A stretch of DNA of 39,977 bases from Nocardia cerradoensis NBRC 101014 (GTDB lineage Bacteria; Actinomycetota; Actinomycetes; Mycobacteriales; Mycobacteriaceae): positions 1 to 39,977 of the forward strand of contig NZ_BAFW01000204.1 in the NCBI RefSeq assembly GCF_000308535.1, given 5' to 3'. The stretch's first letter is position 1. Each line of letters starts with the position of its first letter. Shown here in pieces: positions 17,244 through 24,968 of this stretch. Position numbers and translations under genes: made by a program. A model generated the notes under the pieces. That model did not search any database. It saw only the letters and a program-made list of their open reading frames with translations, and was not told the DNA's origin.

Positions 17244-17894
17244 GTGAGTGACAACGGTCCCGGCACCAAACGGGTGCGGCTGAGCCCGGGCGAGCGGCGC
17301 GAACAGCTGGTGTCGCTGGGTGTGAAGATGCTGCGCGACCGCACGCTGGAGGACATCTCCATCGGGGAGATCGCCCGGCAGGCGGGGATCTCCCGCGGCC
17401 TGCTCTTCCACTACTTCGCGTCGAAGCAGGATTTCCAGCGCGCCATCGTGCGCCGCGCCAACGAGGAACTACTCGCTCGCACCATGCCCGACCGCAGCCT
17501 CGATCTGTTCAGCATGTTGCGCGACGCGGTCGAACGCTACGTCGAGTACGTCAGCGAGAACCGGATCTCCTATCAGGGCCTGCTGCGCGGTCCCGCCAGC
17601 GGCAGCCCCGAACTGGTAGCGCTGGCCGACGCCACCCGCGATGCCATGGTGGACCGCATCCTCGCCGAAACACCGCTGGCCGCCGACGATCCCGAACTGC
17701 CGCGACTTCGCCTGGTGTTCCGCGGCTGGATCGCGTTCGTCGAGGAGACGACGCTGATCTGGTTGCGGGAGGAGCAGATCAGTCGTACCCAGTTGATCGA
17801 CACCCTGGTCGGCGCACTGCCCGCACTCGCCATGCACCCCGTGCTCACCGAATGGCTGGCCGGTTCGGCCGACGGCACCGTACTGCCCGCGTGA
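17244..17894 (+). CDS. TetR/AcrR family transcriptional regulator
   Basis: A helix-turn-helix repressor of 216 residues. The N-terminal domain is clear: ERREQLVSLGVKMLRDRTLEDISIGEIARQAGISRGLLFHYFASKQDFQRAIV (about 12-64), followed by an all-helical ligand domain. GTG 17244 is preferred over ATG 17235 because a TAGGAT box ends exactly 7 nt before it, while ATG 17235 would overlap that box and has no ribosome site. It is divergent from the Baeyer-Villiger operon and probably represses it until a lipophilic ligand, perhaps the ketone substrate, binds. It converges with the next exporter gene, stops 2 bp apart. The ligand is unknown. Confidence 0.9.
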   Translation: MSDNGPGTKRVRLSPGERREQLVSLGVKMLRDRTLEDISIGEIARQAGISRGLLFHYFASKQDFQRAIVRRANEELLARTMPDRSLDLFSMLRDAVERYVEYVSENRISYQGLLRGPASGSPELVALADATRDAMVDRILAETPLAADDPELPRLRLVFRGWIAFVEETTLIWLREEQISRTQLIDTLVGALPALAMHPVLTEWLAGSADGTVLPA

Positions 17895-17896
17895 CT

Positions 17897-19624
17897 TCAG
17901 TCCTCGTGCACGTATCCCGCGCGATCGCCGCGCCGCGGTAGCCAGAGCGCGGTGACCACGGCGGCGATCAGAATCATGATCGCCGACACCAGCAGCGCCA
18001 CCTCGAGTCCGCGATGGAATGCCTCGTAGGTGGCGCGGATGACCCGGTTCACGATCGGTCCGTAGGCGGCCGAGGCCGCCGCGTCACCGCCGGCCGGGAC
18101 GTTGCCGGTCTCGATGGCGTCGATGACGATCGCCTGGAAATTCGCCGGCACACCGATCTGCCGCAACCGATCCCGCAGGTCCGAGTTCAGGAAGGAATTG
18201 ACCAGCGAACCCAGGACGGCCACACCCACCACCGCCCCGACCTGGCGCATGGTGTTGGTGGCGGCGGCCGCCATACCGGAATGTTCGGCCGGAACGCCGG
18301 ACAGCACGGCCGAGGTCAGCGGCACCACCGCGATACCGAACCCCAGCCCGGCCAGCATCAGCGCCAGGGCCAGCGGCGTGAATTCGACTGTGACGCCGAG
18401 GAACTGGCGCGTGAGCAGGATGCCTGCCGCACCGAGCACACACCCGGCGATCATCGGCGTGCGGGAGCCGCGCAGCGCCACCCAGAATCCGGAGATCAGC
18501 GAGCCGACGATGATCGCCACCGCCATCGGGCCGAATACCGCGGCGGTTCGCCACCCCGAATAGTCCAGCACCTCTTGCAGATACAGCGCGGTGAAGAAGA
18601 AGATCGAGAAGATGCCGAAGTAGACCGCGAACGCCACCACCAGCGCGCTGCGCACCAGCGGGCGCTCCAGGTAGTGGAAGTCGAACATCGGATTGGCCGC
18701 GCGCGACTCGACCACCAGGAAGGCGACGAAGGCGATCCCGCCGATCACGAACAGCGTGATCACCGAGGCGGCCGAATACCCCACCTGCTCACCGGAGATG
18801 GCCGCGTAGATCACGCAGCCGAGAAACGTCGCGCCCAGGACGAATCCGGCCCAATCGACCGGTCCCGGTTGCGGATCGGCGCTCTCCGGCACGAATTTCA
18901 GCGCCGCCGCCAGCACGATCACGCCGACGATCAGGTTGAACCAGAAGATCGAGCGCCAGCCGAACGCCCCGACCAGCAGCCCGCCGATCACCGGCCCCAG
19001 CGCGAGCGCCAATCCGGAGACCGCCGCCCACGCACCCAGCGCCTTCGCGCGGGCGCCGCGATCGGGGAAGATGTGCCGGATCACCGACAGCGTGCCCGGT
19101 TCGGACGCCGCCGCACCCACGCCCATGACCGCCCGCCCGGCGATCAGGATCGACACACTTCCGGCCACCGCGGACACCACCGAGCCGACGGCGAACACCA
19201 CCAGCCCGCCGACCATGACGCGTTTGCGGCCCCACCGGTCGCCGAGGGTGCCGGCGGTGAGCATCAGACTCGCGAACACCAGCGTGTACGCGTTCACCAC
19301 CCATTGCAGCGGTACCACACCGGCATGGACGTCGGACTGGATATCGCCGAGGACGACGCTGACGATCGTGGTGTCGAGGAAGGTGACGAACAGGACGGCC
19401 GTGACCACCGCGAGCGCCACGTAGGGACGCTTCGTGCCGGACGATATCGGTTGCGCCGCAATGGATTCCATCGTCGCTGCCGTCTCGGCGCGAGCACTCA
19501 CGGCAGGGCCGGTATCCGGCGCGGCGGATTCGGCCCCGGCTCCCGATTCGGAATGCCGGGCGGCCGGGGCGGGGTGGCGCAGCGGCCAGCGCGCTCGGGC
19601 GCCGCGGCGGTCCGACGACGTCAT
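17897..19624 (-). CDS. DHA2-family MFS exporter
   Basis: A major facilitator of 575 residues and about 14 helices. Residues 1-65 are a polar Ala/Glu/Arg-rich cytoplasmic head. Helix 1 carries FLDTTIVSVVLGDIQ, then AGTLGDRWGRKRVMVGG (motif A) and GPVIGGLLVGAFGWRSIFWFNLIVG (motif C). The C-terminal part contains a long periplasmic insertion before the last helix. ATG 19624 is chosen because it lies 7 bp after the stop of the preceding lipoprotein gene and has GAGG overlapping that stop. It is the last gene of a minus-strand row with the lipoprotein, the PAP2-WS/DGAT protein and a DMT-type protein. Transport of a lipid or a drug is possible. The substrate is unknown. Confidence 0.9.
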   Translation of the reverse strand: MTSSDRRGARARWPLRHPAPAARHSESGAGAESAAPDTGPAVSARAETAATMESIAAQPISSGTKRPYVALAVVTAVLFVTFLDTTIVSVVLGDIQSDVHAGVVPLQWVVNAYTLVFASLMLTAGTLGDRWGRKRVMVGGLVVFAVGSVVSAVAGSVSILIAGRAVMGVGAAASEPGTLSVIRHIFPDRGARAKALGAWAAVSGLALALGPVIGGLLVGAFGWRSIFWFNLIVGVIVLAAALKFVPESADPQPGPVDWAGFVLGATFLGCVIYAAISGEQVGYSAASVITLFVIGGIAFVAFLVVESRAANPMFDFHYLERPLVRSALVVAFAVYFGIFSIFFFTALYLQEVLDYSGWRTAAVFGPMAVAIIVGSLISGFWVALRGSRTPMIAGCVLGAAGILLTRQFLGVTVEFTPLALALMLAGLGFGIAVVPLTSAVLSGVPAEHSGMAAAATNTMRQVGAVVGVAVLGSLVNSFLNSDLRDRLRQIGVPANFQAIVIDAIETGNVPAGGDAAASAAYGPIVNRVIRATYEAFHRGLEVALLVSAIMILIAAVVTALWLPRRGDRAGYVHED

Positions 19625-19631
19625 CGCGACC

Positions 19632-20204
19632 TCAACTGGTCGGCGGGGGAACGATGGTGGGCCCGCCCGGCGCCGCCGTCGTCGCGCCCGGTGCCGGCGT
19701 CGCCCCTGGAGCAGGGGTCCCCGAGGCCGCACCGCAGACCGGCGGGGCCGCGCCCTCCAACGTGAGCAGCGCGCAGAAGGTCGCCGCCGTCACCTTCCAG
19801 GTGCCCTCGATCTGCACCGCGCCGCCCTGCTGACCGGACAGTGCCGGTGTGCCGTTGAACAGCACGTCGAAGGTGACGTCGGCGTGGTCGGTGCTGGTGC
19901 TGGCGACATTGGTGACCTTGGCCGAGGCGGATTTGGCCATCGGCGAATCGGCCTGCGCCTTGATGGCGGCGGCGAACGCGGGGCCGTTCTCCAGCAGCGC
20001 GACCTTCTGGTCGGCGGAGGTGGATCCGTCGAAGAAGCGCTCGAAGTTCCGGGTCACCGCCTGGGTCACCGTCGGCGTGCCGCTACTCGACGATTCGGTG
20101 GATTTGCTGCCGGAGTCATCGCTGCCGCAGGCGGCAGCGGCGGTCACCAGCGCGGTAAGTGCGCATGCCGCAAGCAGTTTCGCCACTATCCCGCGTTCGA
20201 ACAT
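19632..20204 (-). CDS. Secreted lipoprotein, MTB12/CFP2-like low-molecular-weight antigen family
   Basis: A protein of 190 residues from ATG 20204, chosen for its GGGAGG ribosome site over an upstream in-frame start at 20243. Residues 1-26 are a signal peptide ending TAAAACG, an acceptable lipobox, so Cys26 is probably lipidated. A Ser/Thr linker (GSDDSGSKSTESSSSG) leads to a cystatin-like alpha/beta domain of about 105 residues (VTRNFERFFDGSTSADQKVALLENG, then ADVTFDVLFNGTPAL and IEGTWKVTAATFCALLTLEG). This pattern is that of mycobacterial MTB12-type proteins. The last 30 residues are a Pro/Ala/Gly/Thr tail with a repeated PAPGAT. It sits directly upstream of the exporter, 7 bp away. The function of the family is unknown. 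Confidence 0.8.
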   Translation of the reverse strand: MFERGIVAKLLAACALTALVTAAAACGSDDSGSKSTESSSSGTPTVTQAVTRNFERFFDGSTSADQKVALLENGPAFAAAIKAQADSPMAKSASAKVTNVASTSTDHADVTFDVLFNGTPALSGQQGGAVQIEGTWKVTAATFCALLTLEGAAPPVCGAASGTPAPGATPAPGATTAAPGGPTIVPPPTS

Positions 20205-20273
20205 GAGGCGGCCTCCCTCGGCGACGGTAGGCTCGGTGATCAACTCGCTCGAAGACTACTCGCCGGAACCGGG

Positions 20274-22409
20274 CTACGGACGCTTATCGGACACGAACGT
20301 GGTCTCGGCGAGTTCGGCCAGGACATCGGGCAACTCGGCGGCGACCGCCCGCGCGTCGAGGAGCGCCGGATCCACCGAGAGCCCGATCCCCAGTGCGCCG
20401 TTCCAGCTCAGCACCCCGGCGACCAGCGGAACGCCCGGAGCCGACGGAAGAATCGGAAACACCTGGGTGATCGGCATATTCGCGAAGGTCATCGCCAGTT
20501 CGGGACCGGCCATGTTGGAGACGATGGCGTGGAAGTACCGCCCGCCGTACACCGACCGCGCGAAGGCCCCGACGGCCGGTTCGGGACACAGCCTGAGCAC
20601 CCGATCCATCACGAAATGCGAGGCGAGGGCGCGGGTTCCGGAATGCAACCGGTCGCTGCGGGTGCGGATCTCGGAAAGACGCTGCGCCGGAGTCGCCGCC
20701 GTCAGCGGAATGTCGATCATCACGGCGGCGGTCGAATTGCCCTCCGCCCCGGACGTGGGGTCGCGCACCATCAACGGCACCGCCACACGGATCTGCCCGC
20801 GCAACCGCTCCCTCAGATCGGGGCGCAGACGCTGCAGCGCCGTGACCGTGACGCTCAGCAGTACGTCGGTCACCCGGGCGCGATGCGAACGGGCCACGGC
20901 CCGAACGGTTTCCAGGTCCAGCGAACAGACGGTGAACACGCGTCGCACACAGTCGTCGGGCAGCGTTCCCGTCGGCTGGGCGTCGGCCGCCAACTGGGCC
21001 AGACCCGCCGCGGTGCCGGCGACGGTGGTGCCCCAGCTCGGCGGCTTACGCTCGGCCACCGGCAGATCGATGGTCGGTCGTAGCAGGCGCAGGGCCTGCA
21101 CCACCGTGCCGATACCGTCGGCGACCACGTGATGCAACAGCAGAACCACACCGACCGCGCCCGCCTGCGGGTCGCGCACCAGGACGAGTCGCCACAGCGG
21201 CCGATCCTTGGGCAGCACCTCGGCGGCGAGATCCGTGACCACCCGGCTGATTCCGTCCACTCGCCGCGCCACCGCGCCCGGTGTCACGGCCGCTTCGGCC
21301 GTCGCCGCACCACATGAGTCCACCGCCGCGGGCTCCCCGCTGCCCGCTGCCGGTCCGACGGCGACGCCGGTGGTGAGCACCGCGCTGAAGGTCGCCCCGG
21401 CCCCCGCCTCTCGACCATCCGGTTCGCCGAGGGCATCCGGATCGATGCCGGGAATCGTGCGCTCGGTGACGTGCCAGTCCCAGTCGACCGGACTGTCCAC
21501 CCAGCGGGCTCGGCGCCACCGTCCCGGCTGGTCCAGACGCTGCCGGAAGCGCGGCAGATGTGCCAGTTCGCCCTGGACCAGTTCCCGCACCGCGGCGAGA
21601 TCGGGTCCGCCGTCGGCCCGCGGCCGGAATACGACCATGCCGCCCACCTGCTGCGGAATGCCGGTCTTCTCGATGTGCAGGAAGAACGCGTCGGCGGGCG
21701 GCACCACCGGCGGTCGCGCGTACCAGCGGTCGACCAGCTGGATACTCACCGCGACGAAGGCCACCGCGATCACCGCGTCGAGCACGAAGTGGTTGGCGGT
21801 CGCGACGATCACGTAGGTGGTGAGCCCGACGTGCAGCGCGCTGAGCACCTGCACGATCCATCCGCCCGAGACCCGGGCCAGCACCACACTCACCCACAGC
21901 GCCCAGCCGACGTGCAGCGAGGGCACCGCCGCGAGCTGATTCGCCCCCGACACCAGCGACGAACCCCAGGACCCCCAGGTGTGGCCGGCGACGACGGTAT
22001 CGGTGAAGCCCAGTTCCGGCAGCAGTCGCGGCGGGGTGACCGGGAAGAGCGCGAAACACGCGATGGCCAGGATGTTCAGCAGCAGGAAGGAGTCGCGGGC
22101 GCGGGCGTATTCGGTGCGGCGGCGAAAATACAGCCAGAACAGCAGCGCGAACGCACTGACGATGTAGGTGAAGGCGTATTCGTAGTTGGCCAGGGTTGCG
22201 AGCAGCGCCTGTGACTCCAGCCAGCGGTTGAGCGGGCGTTCGACGTCGATCGCGAGCCACTGTTCGAGATCGAAGATGCGGTGGGCGTTGCGGTCGGCCA
22301 GTTCGCGGCGGGCCGGGGTGTGCAGGGCATCGACCGCCAGGTACAGCCCGAATACCGCGAGCCCGGCCACACAGTCCCGCCACAGCACCGGACGCGACGG
22401 ATTGCCCAC
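20274..22409 (-). CDS. Bifunctional PAP2-type phosphatase / WS-DGAT acyltransferase fusion
   Basis: A fusion of about 711 residues. Residues 1-230 form a multi-helix domain of the PAP2 superfamily, Aur1/inositol-phosphorylceramide synthase-like: TPPRLLPELG, then PSLHVGW (164-169) and HFVLD (207-211) carry the conserved His and His-Asp. From about 240 to the end is a wax ester synthase/diacylglycerol acyltransferase domain with the catalytic HHVVADG (His426, His427, Asp431, Gly432) and a C-terminal region ending near SVDPALLDARAVAAEL. An Ala-rich insertion of about 50 residues lies before that motif. It could join lipid phosphate release to acyl transfer at the membrane. The start is uncertain: GTG 22409 is chosen, TTG 22436 is possible. 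It is 31 bp after the DMT gene stop. Confidence 0.88.
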   Translation of the reverse strand: MGNPSRPVLWRDCVAGLAVFGLYLAVDALHTPARRELADRNAHRIFDLEQWLAIDVERPLNRWLESQALLATLANYEYAFTYIVSAFALLFWLYFRRRTEYARARDSFLLLNILAIACFALFPVTPPRLLPELGFTDTVVAGHTWGSWGSSLVSGANQLAAVPSLHVGWALWVSVVLARVSGGWIVQVLSALHVGLTTYVIVATANHFVLDAVIAVAFVAVSIQLVDRWYARPPVVPPADAFFLHIEKTGIPQQVGGMVVFRPRADGGPDLAAVRELVQGELAHLPRFRQRLDQPGRWRRARWVDSPVDWDWHVTERTIPGIDPDALGEPDGREAGAGATFSAVLTTGVAVGPAAGSGEPAAVDSCGAATAEAAVTPGAVARRVDGISRVVTDLAAEVLPKDRPLWRLVLVRDPQAGAVGVVLLLHHVVADGIGTVVQALRLLRPTIDLPVAERKPPSWGTTVAGTAAGLAQLAADAQPTGTLPDDCVRRVFTVCSLDLETVRAVARSHRARVTDVLLSVTVTALQRLRPDLRERLRGQIRVAVPLMVRDPTSGAEGNSTAAVMIDIPLTAATPAQRLSEIRTRSDRLHSGTRALASHFVMDRVLRLCPEPAVGAFARSVYGGRYFHAIVSNMAGPELAMTFANMPITQVFPILPSAPGVPLVAGVLSWNGALGIGLSVDPALLDARAVAAELPDVLAELAETTFVSDKRP

Positions 22410-22440
22410 ACAACCGTCATAACACAGGCGTCGCAAGCTT

Positions 22441-23358
22441 TTACGACATCAGGCTGGGCGATTCGTCGGTTATCTCCTTGTTACCGGCATAGAAGGCGCG
22501 GGCCAGCGGCGAATGCGCCAGTCCGCCGATACCGGCCGCGATCAGCGCCCCGGCGACCGCGACTCCGGCCAGTGCCCCGGCGGTGTGCGGCAGCTCGACC
22601 TTGAACGCCAGCACACCGACCACGTAACTGACGATCGGATTCGTCACGCTCATGGCCGCGATCGCCCAGGGCAGCGGCCCGGCCGCGAAGGCGGTCTGTT
22701 CCAGCACCAGCCCACTGAGCGTGGAGACGGCGAGCAGATAGCCGGGCCAGTCGGTGGCGGTGGCGGGGATGCCGCGATAGACCAGATCCTCGGTGGTCAA
22801 CTTCATGAAGACGGCGCTCATCGCGAAACAGACGCCGGCGGCCACCGCCACGAGGTTCGCGGCCACCCAGATCGGGCAGCGGATGCTGATCAGGGCCAGC
22901 AGTGCCACCAGCCCCGCGGCGGAGAAGGTGGCCAGCAGCACCCGGCCGCGATCCGGATCTCCCGACAGTGGCGCCACGCCGCCGACGCCGAACAGCACGC
23001 CCAGGCCGGCGCAGACCAGCAGCGCGAACCAGATGTCACGGCCACGCGGGCGCCGCCGGCGTCCGAACGCCTCGAGCGGCACCGCGAACAGCAGCTGAGT
23101 CGACATCAGCGGCTGCACGGCGGCCACCGAGCCCAGATGCAGCGCGACCGCCTGGGTGAAGAAACCCGCGAGATTGGTGATCCAGCCGCGCAGCCAGGTG
23201 CCACTGCGCAGCAGGCGCTGCATCAGCGTGGTCATACCGAAGACCCGGGCCGCCCGGGGTTGTTCGGCGACCACGGTGCGCGCCGCGCGTTGTTGCAGAT
23301 AACCGGCCGCGGCGAACAAGAACGCGGCCAGCACTCCCAACGCGATGACCAGGACCAT
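22441..23358 (-). CDS. DMT/EamA-like multi-spanning membrane protein
   Basis: A protein of 305 residues with about nine or ten hydrophobic helices and the internal repeat of the drug/metabolite transporter superfamily. Its start (VIALGVLAAFLFAAAGYLQQRAAR) and the segment LAGFFTQAVALHLGSVAAVQPLMSTQLLFAVPLEA are those of the NIPA/DMT-like group common in actinobacteria. The second half has VAAGVCFAMSAVFMKLTTEDL and AMSVTNPIVSYVVGVLAFKVELP. ATG 23358 follows a G-rich ribosome site. It is the first gene of a likely transcript with the PAP2-WS/DGAT fusion 31 bp downstream. Magnesium or small-metabolite transport is known for relatives. No substrate is visible here. Confidence 0.8.
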   Translation of the reverse strand: MVLVIALGVLAAFLFAAAGYLQQRAARTVVAEQPRAARVFGMTTLMQRLLRSGTWLRGWITNLAGFFTQAVALHLGSVAAVQPLMSTQLLFAVPLEAFGRRRRPRGRDIWFALLVCAGLGVLFGVGGVAPLSGDPDRGRVLLATFSAAGLVALLALISIRCPIWVAANLVAVAAGVCFAMSAVFMKLTTEDLVYRGIPATATDWPGYLLAVSTLSGLVLEQTAFAAGPLPWAIAAMSVTNPIVSYVVGVLAFKVELPHTAGALAGVAVAGALIAAGIGGLAHSPLARAFYAGNKEITDESPSLMS

Positions 23359-23456
23359 GCGGACCCCCGCTCAGGTGATCTATTCGCACTGTACGCCCGA
23401 ATCCGTATCGAACCTGATCATGGACGATGGACGGGAACGACGGACGGGCGGGGCGC

Positions 23457-24497
23457 TCAGAGGGCGTGTTCGTCGAGCCAGATGCGGGCGAGGTCGGCCG
23501 CCGAGGCGTGTTCGTCCCGGACGCGGCGGACCATGGTCGCGAGGTCGGCCGTGGAGAGTTCCCCGGCCACGTAGTTGAGTTTCTTGATCTGCCGCTGGTC
23601 CAAGGCGCCCTGACGCAGCAGCGGGACGACGTTCTGGGCGCGGAAGGCGTACGCCGGATCGGTGACGACGGCCGGGCCGGTGCCGCCGGCCGTGTCACCG
23701 GGGCCGCCCGGCAGCAGCGCGACGGCCGAGGTGAACACGCCCGCGTCGACGGCTCCGTCGTGCAACGCCTTTCGCAGTTCGCCGTCACCGGGAAAGTCGA
23801 CGTGGTGGGTGATATCGCAGCCGTAGACCGTGTGCAGCGGCGTCAGGACGTCGCGCTGCGGGTCCCGCGGCGTCCGGAGCGGGTCGAGTTCGCGCCCGCC
23901 GGCGATGCCCACGGTCAATTCATTGCAATGCCGTGCGAGGTCGGCGGCATTCGCCGGATAGCGCGCGGCCGCGGCGGCGCCGAGTGCGAGTTGCGGCCGC
24001 AGATCGGTGGCGTCGGCGAAATCGGACACCGCCAGCCCCTCCGGAACGGCCCGGCTCAGATCGTCGGCGACCGAGCCGATATAGCGCGCCTCCAACGTCG
24101 TCGGCGTTCCCGCGGTCATGTCGATCGGCGGGCCGGGCTCGTGGTGCTCCGCGACGCTCGCGGCCGTCGCCCGATCCGGCGCGGTCGCCGAGGACGAGGA
24201 GTCGAAGCTGGTCAGCAGATCACCACTGGTGTCGCCGACCAGCGTGATCGTGCCCGAGTCCAGGGCCGCCAGATAGTCCGCGCGCTGTCCGAGATGCTTC
24301 TTCACCGTCGTCCGCGTGCCGGTGCGCGCGAGCGCCTGGGCATAGATTTCGGCGAGAACCTCCGACTGCGCCGAATCACCGGCGCCGACGATGATCGTCG
24401 ACTCACCGTCACCGGTGGCACATGCCACCGCCACCGTGGCGGCGGTGACGGCGACCAGTACCCGGGCCGTCACTCGCACCGATCCGGCCAATCCCAT
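23457..24497 (-). CDS. Orphan lipoprotein of the glycine betaine/choline-binding (OpuAC/ProX-like) family
   Basis: A protein of 346 residues from ATG 24497. Residues 1-28 are a lipoprotein signal (TVAVACATGDG, lipobox VAVAC). A type II periplasmic binding fold follows: IIVGAGDSAQSEVLAEIYAQAL, then DYLAALDSGTITLVGDTSGDLLTSF, LRPQLALGAAAAARYP, DAGVFTSAVALLPGG and PLLRQGALDQRQIKKLNYVAGELSTADLATMV, which is typical of the OpuAC/quaternary-amine-binding family. The usual ATPase and permease genes are not adjacent, so it would have to share a distant transporter or act as a sensor. A longer reading frame reaches 24671, but that part is Arg/Gly-rich and unconvincing. It lies 98 bp upstream of the DMT gene on the same strand. 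Confidence 0.8.
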   Translation of the reverse strand: MGLAGSVRVTARVLVAVTAATVAVACATGDGESTIIVGAGDSAQSEVLAEIYAQALARTGTRTTVKKHLGQRADYLAALDSGTITLVGDTSGDLLTSFDSSSSATAPDRATAASVAEHHEPGPPIDMTAGTPTTLEARYIGSVADDLSRAVPEGLAVSDFADATDLRPQLALGAAAAARYPANAADLARHCNELTVGIAGGRELDPLRTPRDPQRDVLTPLHTVYGCDITHHVDFPGDGELRKALHDGAVDAGVFTSAVALLPGGPGDTAGGTGPAVVTDPAYAFRAQNVVPLLRQGALDQRQIKKLNYVAGELSTADLATMVRRVRDEHASAADLARIWLDEHAL

Positions 24498-24642
24498 CCG
24501 GCGACACCCACTCCCGATAGTCAGCGACAACCACATCCGGCGGCCGAGGGGCGCCCCGGCACAGGAATCGTAGGTGGGCCGCATCCGGGCGTCCGATCCA
24601 CACCCGCCCTGCGACGACCATGGCCGACCGCGGCCGCCGGTT

Positions 24643-24840
24643 TCAGCCTTGGATTCCCCGAGTGCCCGCATCTCCGTACGGGTTGCCCTCCCGCGGTCGC
24701 GAACGTTCGTTCGCGCGGCGCAGTGCGGCGATTTCGCGTGCCGCTCGCCGGCTCCGCTGCCGCATTTCCGACATGCCGTCGCCGCCGGCGCGACGCCCCG
24801 CCATCCATTCGATGAATCGACGAATTCCCAAGTACACCAA
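24643..24840 (-). CDS. Possible small basic protein, not recognised
   Basis: A reading frame of 65 codons starting GTG at 24840 and reading MVYLGIRRFIEWMAGRRAGGDG, then a charged helical stretch rich in Arg, Glu and Ala (RQRSRRAAREIAALRRANERSR) that could form a short amphipathic helix. AACAGG lies four nt before the start, a weak and rather close ribosome site. Codon third positions are less GC-rich than in the neighbouring genes, and overlapping frames exist on the other strand. It could equally be chance. I found no family match and give no function. Confidence 0.25.
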   Translation of the reverse strand: MVYLGIRRFIEWMAGRRAGGDGMSEMRQRSRRAAREIAALRRANERSRPREGNPYGDAGTRGIQG

Positions 24841-24934
24841 CCTGTTCCGCTAATTCGATACTGATGATTCTACGTCCGCCCACCGACAAGTAGCGGCTCT
24901 CACGGGGGGACCGCGCACCGGACTCTCGAGCAGT

Positions 24935-24951
24935 ATTCAGCGAGGTCTCAG
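24935..24951 (+). promoter_or_regulatory. TCAG direct repeat with 11-bp period before the response regulator (candidate autoregulatory site)
   Basis: ATTCAG (24935-24940) and TCTCAG (24946-24951) are spaced five bases apart, giving an 11-bp period, one helical turn. OmpR-type regulators bind such tandem half-sites. The site ends 17 nt before the start of the regulator gene. The same arrangement occurs before the hemophore gene at 27317-27333. Confidence 0.5.
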
Positions 24952-24968
24952 GCGCGGCGACGAATAAT

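Larger units (their letters stand above)
24498..24968. other. 471-bp intergenic region between divergent lipoprotein and response-regulator genes
   Basis: The composition is a little less GC-rich than the neighbours near 24830-24880. It holds a possible small minus-strand ORF (24643-24840) and, next to the response regulator, a TCAG-containing direct repeat. I see no RNA gene, strong hairpin or repeat family. Both flanking genes must have their promoters here. Confidence 0.5.

Noticed and set aside
18014..19765. Open frame of 583 codons antisense to the second exporter
   Set aside because: Extreme His/Arg/Asp bias, typical of a frame opposite a hydrophobic protein in GC-rich DNA. The exporter is clearly the coding strand.
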